A stretch of DNA of 64,000 nt, from contig JBAMJV010003954.1 in the NCBI GenBank assembly GCA_037951105.1, positions 1-64,000 of the forward strand, given 5' to 3'. The translations under genes and the position numbers were made by a program. Each line of letters begins with the position of its first letter. Within the stretch, counting starts at the first letter, position 1. Of this stretch, positions 54,401 to 63,400 are shown piece after piece. Below the pieces are notes generated by a model. It was given only the letters and a program-made list of their open reading frames with translations, was not told the DNA's origin and searched no databases. This DNA comes from Echinarachnius parma (taxonomy: Eukaryota > Echinodermata > Echinoidea > Clypeasteroida > Echinarachniidae).

Positions 54401-57400
54401 TCACCAACCAAAAACTGTATTATCTAATCCTTTATATTGTTGTGCTACAGATTTGTTCAAATCTTTTGGTATTGAAATCTATTTTCACATTTTTTTTACA
54501 GCAATAATAAATATATGAGATTGATATCTTACAGCAAAGAAGGAATAAACACTCAAATGTACAAAACTGTTCTGGATATGAAATAATGACAAATAACCAA
54601 TTTTTCTAATAGCTGAGCTCCCAATTAGTATGATTGATAATCACATTTGGGATACTTGCGTGTATAGAGGACATACTGACTGCACTTTACAGCTCAATTA
54701 TCCTAATTCTTTTCAGCGACTGTTTTCAGGAAATGAAAGCAGGTGCATCAGTTCAATGCATTCAGAACACTGTCCACATTTTATTGCATTATTAATAATG
54801 GGCATCCAGGCAGGCAACCGTCATTATTTATTTATGGCTATATAATGATATGATCATAAAACATTATAATTGGAAGAAGGGGTATCATTCCTACTTGTAT
54901 TACCCTCATGCAGTGTTGACACAGTAGGTTATAGCTAAAATATATGATTTTAGTGCTGGGCAGTGCAGGGAAAAAATTGCATTCATGCTCATATATAATA
55001 CATAAACAGCCTCGCATCTATTTTCCCTCCAGATATTATATGAGGTCATTTTTGGGTGTGATATACATGTACTGATCACTAAAAACCATAATATAGTTTG
55101 TAGATACTGTAATATGGGGAATAAGGCTTCCACGTTGTATAGATTCAATAGAGTGCTGTACAATTAAGTCTAATTGAAAAGAGACGTACTGCACATACCA
55201 AAGTTAATTTATACTTATTCATTGGTTTACATGCATATTATTGCTATAAGTTAATGCCTTTTTCCTTTTCTATCTGCAGTTGTCTCGCACTGACCAGTTG
55301 GAGAGGGAGCTAGAGTCAGCCCTGACAGACCTACAGACAGCGACAAGGAGAGCTGAGGAGACCCAGAGGTCAAAGATCAAACTTGAAGAGAAGCTCCAGC
55401 AGGGTCAGGGACACATGGAGGAAGACAACCAGGAGAGAGGGGCAGGAGAGGTCTGGGTTAGACTGGACCAGAAAACCAAGGTCAGAACCAATAATGAATT
55501 GATTGTTTCTCCCTTGTTTTTGTTCATCCCTCTGGGCCACAGACTAGTATAACTAGGTTGACGCTGCACAATAAGGCTTATATTTTATACAATGCTCCAC
55601 ACTAACTTTTTTTTTCACTTGCCCAGTCGGGCAAGTAAAATCAGGTTTTTTCAAATTTTACTTGCCCGAATAGAAAACTTACTTGCCCGAATAGAAAACT
55701 TACTTGCCCGAAAATGAAAAACAAAGAAAAACATAACAAATATCATGTTCTTACAAATATATCATAATTTCATGTTATAAGTTACTGAGGTCCGAAGAAA
55801 TACGTTTTCGCTACATTTTGAGAACCCCATCTGTAAAATTACAGCAATCAGTAACATTCTGGCATTTATTTTGTCTCATTTATCGTCTGTCGGACTTATT
55901 AAATAAGCATACTTTCAATGATGATTATATTAAGTAATAATCAAAACGTTTTCGCATCATTTTCGCAATCAGTAACATTTTGGCATTCATTTCGACTGAT
56001 TTGTCTTCTGTCGGACTTAAATAAGCATGACCATGATAATTTTATTGACTAATATTCAAAACGTTTTGGCTTCTATTTGAGAACGAAAACGGTAAAATCA
56101 CGGCATTTATGTCGACTCATGACATGTATCGTCTGTCGGACTACTGAAACATCAGTTTTATCATCGCAAAATAAGAGCATACAGTATCAAAATTAATGCC
56201 GATAAAACGATGTCAAACTTATTTAAAATAGTGTTATCATCTTCTCAAAATTAGCAAACAAAGTTACAATACTGCGCTTCGAGATTATGACGCAAAATAA
56301 ATCTGAAACATCGATTTCATCATCGCAAAATAAGAGCAGGCAATATCAAAATGATTGCAGATAAAGCGATGTCAAACTAATCTGGAATATCGTTATCATC
56401 TTCTTGAAATTAGCGAACAAAGTTACGATAATGCGCTTCGAGAATATGACGCAAAATAAATCTGAAACTTCGTTTTCATCATCGCAAAATAAGAGCAGGC
56501 AATATCAAAATGATTGCCGATAAAACGATGTCAAACTAATCTGGAATATCGTTTATCATCTTCAATTAGCGAACAAAGTTACGATAATGCGCTTCGAGAA
56601 AATGCGGCTTTTTATAAGTTTTAAAGCTTAATCGCGGACGATAAACAGTAAATGAGTGCCGTAATTTGCGCTAATTTATAACTCCCGACGGACTATAAAT
56701 GAGTCAGAATTTTTTCCGTAGTTGTGTAGTTTTATAGTTGCCTGATCGGGCAACTAACATACGACCATTTATGACATTTTACTTGCCCGACAAGAATTTT
56801 TACTTGCCCCGGGCAATCGGGCAAGCGTTAATGTCGAGCGTGGTTTTATATATTATTTCATTGAAAAAAAATCTGTATTTCATTCTTGTATAACACACAT
56901 TCTCCATGATACATAATATAGTAGACCCCTGCAGCCAATGTAAAGCATTGATCAGCTTTAATTGTTAAAGAATACATTAATCGTGCAATATATTTTTTGT
57001 GTACCGTAAAACTCCGTGTATAAGACGCACTTTTTTTCTGTCGGAAAATTGTCAAAGTGGGGGGTGCGTCTTATACACAGGTACAGCAAAAAAAACAAAC
57101 CCTGTAGTCATGTTGAATGTGTATTTAACACATGGTTTAGGGCATGACAAGAGCTTGCTGTCAGTTGCAGCATTCAGCAATATATACCTTTTTCTCACAC
57201 AAAAAACATTGGTTACAGATGTAAACATTGCAAGTTTATTGAGCAGTAATACTGCTAATGAATATTCATACATTCGTGAGCAGCAGTACTAATTAAATAT
57301 GCAATTTTCTAAATTTAGGAAATTGCATTATATTTAGTGAGTATTAGTGCTCATGAATATTCATGAATATGAATATGAATATTTATGAGCACCAGTGTTA

Positions 57401-60400
57401 CTGCTCAATAAATGTGCAATTTGTGTACTAAAACCACTATTTTTATGTGAGAAAATGATGTTGATGAATGCTACATTCAACATTAAGCTATTGTCATGCC
57501 CTAGACTAGTGGTATAAGCATTCCAACATTACTTCAGGGTCTTTAAAAAACACTACAGGGTGTCCAATAAAAAAAAAATAAATAAAAAAAAATAAATAAA
57601 AAATAAAAATAAAATAAAAATTTGCCGTGAAAGTTGGGGGTTCGTTTTATACACGAGTGCGTCTTATACACGGAGTTTTACGGTATGTACATGTACATAT
57701 ATAATAAAACAAGATTTCATGAATTATTTTACAGCGGAATGACATTCCACCTCTATCATTCAATAATAGAGCTTTCAGGCTCTGGTTGCCAAGAGATTTT
57801 TGCCCCTTTTGTACCATTTCTCACACAAAATATGTATCATGCCTCACTGAACATGAGATACCTGATCTGGAGCTCACTTGCATCCCTTTGTAATGTTCTT
57901 TCATCAGTCATCGATCATCATGATCGCCCTGGATTTTATTCGAACATGCATTCATGATGTAACACCCATTCTCATCACACTGCATATTTGTGACCGGCTA
58001 TAGCCAAACCCTGCACTTGTCGGTAAAAATCTAAATGTAGATTTTCATACCATTAGAAAGGCCTCATCACAAGCTTTCATTTGATGCTTTGTTCTAGATA
58101 ACAAATTGGTCAATAATTGGCGAAGATATGATTGTTTCAATTTTACAATCATAAGTCTTTTACACACATAATGTGAACTTAAAATTCCCATTTCTTCAAA
58201 ACATGAATTACCGACAAGTGCAGGGTTTTGCTATAGCGGGTCACATATACATGTATATAATTCATAATTATATGAAACATCGATATCATTCATTGCCATG
58301 CATCACCAGGAGCTGAGAGAAGTACAGGAGCTGTGCAACCAAACTATATACCTCAGTTTATAAACAAATGCCCTTCTTGCTCTCACTCAACAATATTGAC
58401 ATTTCCATTGCTCTTACCATTACCATTGATCATATTCCATTGCCATGCATCACCAGGAGCTGAGAGAAGTACAGGAGCTGTACAACCAGTCTGTCAAAGA
58501 GTGTATGAAACTCAAACAGAGTGTTCGGGATGCGCAGGTCAAAGGTCAAATGACAGGACATGCTGGCCACGCAGACATCCAGGTCAGTTTTCATGCATCA
58601 TTCATTATTCATATACATGTACATGTCATGCAATTGTGATGTTATTGATTTTGTTGTTTACCATTTCACCCAATTTGCAAACCTTATTTATATCACATTA
58701 GAAGTAGGATCATTGCATTATTATAATGCAGAGGTCTGTATTCATCTGTATCCAAGTATAGAGATAATGGTGTAGCTGAGGGGGGGTGGGGGTGGGGGGC
58801 ATGTGCACCTCCCCAATTAATTGACAAAAGAAAAACATAAATGTGTAAAATTATTTTTAAAACATATGCATGCATAGCAGCGAAAAAAATACACGGGAGC
58901 GGCGGGCGAATTCGGCCCCGAAATGCCCAAATTCGCCCCCGAAAAAAAAAAAAAAAGTTTATTTTTTTTAATTTTTTTATTTTTTTCGGGATTTTTGTGA
59001 GATTTTCTGTTTGGATTGTGATCAAATGCTTACAAAATGATCACTTACAGCATTATAGCTTATTAGTAGCCCCTGAAAAATCGAAAAAGAGCCCGGATAT
59101 TTGTAGCCCCCGAAAGTTGGAAAAGTAGCCCCCGAAAATGGAGCCCCCAAAATAAAAATATTAATTTTTTCGCTGATGCATAGAATATGCCCTCATAAAG
59201 GGGGAGCCCCCCCCCCCCCCCTTTCCTGACAGCCTTGTAAAAAGTATTTAAAAAACACAAAGATATGAAAAAGGGGTGACTTATGGCTGGCAAGTGAAAG
59301 CCTCCTTAATGCTGGGAACTGACAACAACTCTAAAATAAGCTACTGAACCCATACCCCCCCCCCCCCCCCCCCCCCCCCCAATCAGCCAGACCATGCTGT
59401 GCCACTGTAGGGAGTGATTATATTCATGTGATATTTATTGTCTAGCCATCACTCAACACCCCCTTTGTTTCATTAGTACAGAGAATATTGAGCCAACATT
59501 GTTTGAATTTCACATTTTCATTGGCTATTGAAATCAAGCGCCCGGCTTGAATGGTATTGACAGAACAATCAATATTTAATTACACTGTAGATGGACATAT
59601 CTATTCCTCTCTGGCCTTGATGAATACAATCACCCCAAGCTTGTGTTCTTATAACCATTGCTGTAAAATTGCTTGTGATAAATGTGTGTGTGTATACATT
59701 GCATTTGGTAATTTAGTAATCTTGCCTTAGAAGTGAAGCAGTTGATTGGTGATATTCCAAATCCTCGTGTTTGTGATAAACATGTGTATACAGACATTGT
59801 CCATTCCAGTGCCTGGTTTTTATTTGGGAGTGGAGAAATTTGGAGATATATACATTTATTAATAGCATTTTTGTTAAATTTGCTGTGCGGTGAGATGTTG
59901 GCATTTTACTGCGCATTGTATTATTGTACTTAGATACTGTACATAATTTCTGAAGCTTCAGGATAATTGTATGAAGGCAAATTGCGTTACCATGTACATG
60001 GTGTATTCGATCATCAAGTATTGTTATCAAATCTCGTAGGGCTTATTCACAAACGTACAAAAATTGATTGCATTAAGAATTTCTATGTGAGCAAATTTGC
60101 AATATGATAATTGAATACATTGCAGTATATGGCAGGTTATTGCATTATCATTTTCTCTGGACATCTATTCAGCGGCACAGCATGTGCAGTGTATATGATG
60201 GTTGAGTGTGATATACTGCAATGTTATAATAATATATTTAACTTATTTATAAACTGTGTTGTGCATATGATGGGTGCAAAATATTGCATTTTTTGTTTTT
60301 ATTCAATGTACTTTTATAAATTCATAGAATATTGCTCATTTTGCTAGCCCACTTGCGGAGGATGAGGAAAGAGGGAAATTAATTTTGTTGTTTCATTGTA

Positions 60401-63400
60401 GTTTTCGATTTTGGGATCTTACCAAGAAAATGTAATATTTAGTTGGTTGTAATTTATAGTAACGTTCCTTTCTTTCATCACTTTCCCCATACAGAGTACC
60501 AGGTCCACACAAACCCTGCCCTTGAAGCATCTCACCAAGGGAGCTCTGCAGGCCAGAATTATGGCTGGTAAGAATTGATATAATTTATTCAATTTACACT
60601 ATGGTGGCACATGTATGTATACGTTGATTTTGGTCATTTAATAATTGAGACAACAAAAAGTGTGACAGAACCTTCACATTTATTCATTAGAAAGCATTTG
60701 TGATAATTATTGAAAGATTTAATTTTCTTAAGTTGGTAACTTTTTCCTGCCAGGTGTGGAGCCTGGGGGGGGGGGGGGGGGCCAAATATTTTCCTGAGTG
60801 TATTCAGATTGCTTGAATTTGTTAAGAGCTTGGTAAGAAGTAGTTTAACTTATGTTTCTCTTTCCCTTTAGACGGTGATGAGTTCACCCTGGAAGATTTC
60901 GTGAATGCCCTTCCAGCCCAAGACCGGGACTATGTCTCATCTTACAATGATATTTGTATATGATATCTCAAATATCACTCTCTGAAAAATCATATGGCGT
61001 TAATGTATCACTTTTATGTTTGATTTATGTTCCTCTTTGCCTTCAGATGGTGATGAGTTAACCCTGGAAGATTTCCTGAATGCCCTTCCAGCCCAAAACC
61101 AGGACTATGTCTCATCATCCATCCCAATCAACGTCCATGGACCCGTCCTCCAGACCGACCATGACCTCATCCACATCGACCAATCAACTCCAACATTCAT
61201 GCAGCCAATAGGAGAGGAGGAGGAATTTGTCATGGCAACCCACCACTCTATGGATGATGATTTTGACAACTTAGGGCTTGCAGGTAAGCTTAGTTTTCAT
61301 GGATATGATTTTGATAAGTATATGCAAGGCTTTAATAAAGGCAATTCAAAGTTTTATGTATTTGATTTTGACAAACTGCTTGCAGAGATTTGAATTTTCA
61401 TTATTATACTCCCACAAGTATAACAAAGATTTAAGTAGCACTACACAAAACTGTAACAGATGTGTATACTCCCCTATCTGTTTACCTTTATTATTTGATT
61501 CCACAGATTTGTTCATGGAATGCCTGTTTCCCATGCATGGTTGCAAGGTCAATATCAATCATTTAAAAGTGTTGTGAAGTGAAATAATGTAAAATAGGTA
61601 ATATGAAATATTGGAAAGTATAAAGTTCTCCTTGAATGAAGACCAAATTCTTCAAAATCCAACAAATGTTGTGTTACACATGAATTCTTTGAATGCAACT
61701 TAATTATATAAATGTTTGTGTTTAATTTACACCCATTCAGTTGATGAGATAGAGAGACTGCGAGTGCATACCATGAGTGTATCTCCAGACAACACTACCT
61801 CCCTCTCCTCCGATGCACCGCCCCTCCCAGACTACGCCCCACCGGGCCAGCGCCCCTACCCCCTCAGACGCACCAACTCTACGTCCTCTGACATGTCAGA
61901 CCTGACCCCTCCTCCACCCCCTCTCCCTTCAGACCCCCCTCCTGGGAAGCCTGGGGGTGGGGTGGATGAGGAGGATGGAGGGATGGGGCGGATGCTAGGG
62001 CCACCGTCTACCCAGCCACCGCATCTCAGGTACATGTAGTTTCAGATCTTTTCCTAGGAGTGCGTTGAAAACCACTTGAATGATATTGTCTCCCTAGATG
62101 TAGATTTAGTAATTGATGTATCCATATATTATTTCAGGATGTCTCAGCTTAGATAATTTGTTTTTCCCCCCTCACTCTCATGATGAAAGTTTTGTGCAAT
62201 TGTATTACAAAATTTCAAATTATAAGTCATTGTAAGTTTTGTAGGATTTGTCCTTCATGCTTTATGTTGTCATGCAAATGATAGTGGTTATTACATTTAC
62301 AATGGTGATGACTTACTTGGGCACCCATGCATTCAATACTTAGTAAATACATAGTAAGACTGAGTAAAAGAAAATCTTGCTTTGATAATAACACCAATTT
62401 CATAATTCATTGCTTGAATGTTTATGCAATAGGGCCCTATCGACTGACAGTGGCATGGAGACACTTGCATCTGCCACCGAGCCCGAAATTGAGGCTTCCT
62501 TCACCCAGGGAGTGTTTGCAGGTGGTACCCCTGGCCTGCGCCTCCCCTTGGTACCAGGGGGTAAGGCTGTACCACCTACTGCCCCCAAGCCTGGCACCCC
62601 TCTGTGGCTGAAGAAGATGGTTGAATGGCAGAGTGCTGAGAAGGAGAAGGAGCATGGAGAGGTGGGCAGGTTGAGGGAGAGGATCCAACTTCTCACAAAC
62701 ACTAACAATGTAAGAAACCACAATTTGTAAACCGTGAATATTCTTAAACTCTGTCAGTCTATTCTCACTATCTCCTAAATTGTGATGCCTTAATTCAGAA
62801 GAAGATAGTTGGCAACAATTTAATTCAAACTGAGCCGAGCTTCTTAAGTTAAATTTGCTATAATTTCCCAAGTTTTCTTGGATATCTTGTCTACAATTGG
62901 TTTTAATTTCATGTTATATTTTTGGTGTGAAAAAAAAACAGGTACTTGCTAATGCTAAAATTGAATGCCTTTATTCCAAAGTTTTATTCTTGGATATATC
63001 TTGTCCCAAATTGATGAGAATTAGATCATGATTTCTATACACTAAATGTAAGTAATGTCTTTGTCTTGAGTAATGGTTTGATTTATATTTAATTTCCATT
63101 CATTGAATTCTAGGAGTTAGAGGAGCAGCTGCGTCAGTTGAAGGTGGAGAGGGAGCAGCTGAAGAGGCAACTTCAAGGTGCAGGGGATGCCAGGCAGCTA
63201 CAACAGAAGGTCAGTTCCATTATTATATTCATAATAATAAGTTTGATATTATTAGTGCCCTCAAAAGTCAAATTAACTTGTTCAGGACTGATTGATTTTA
63301 TAACATGCATTCTCCATAGAATCATGCCCAAGTAGTTTCGGGACCAGTCCTGAAGGGGTTAAAGGGATCTACAATGTACATCTTGTAATGATGTTGATGG

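Noticed and set aside
60872..60961. Mutually exclusive exon pair with 61047-61283
   Set aside because: The upstream copy lacks a donor and meets a stop, so a normal mutually exclusive exon is unlikely; kept as a degenerate duplicate.
62437..62871. - strand frames opposite exon 21 of gene 2
   Set aside because: The + strand frame has splice sites, phase agreement and Pro/coiled-coil composition; the - frames are shadows.
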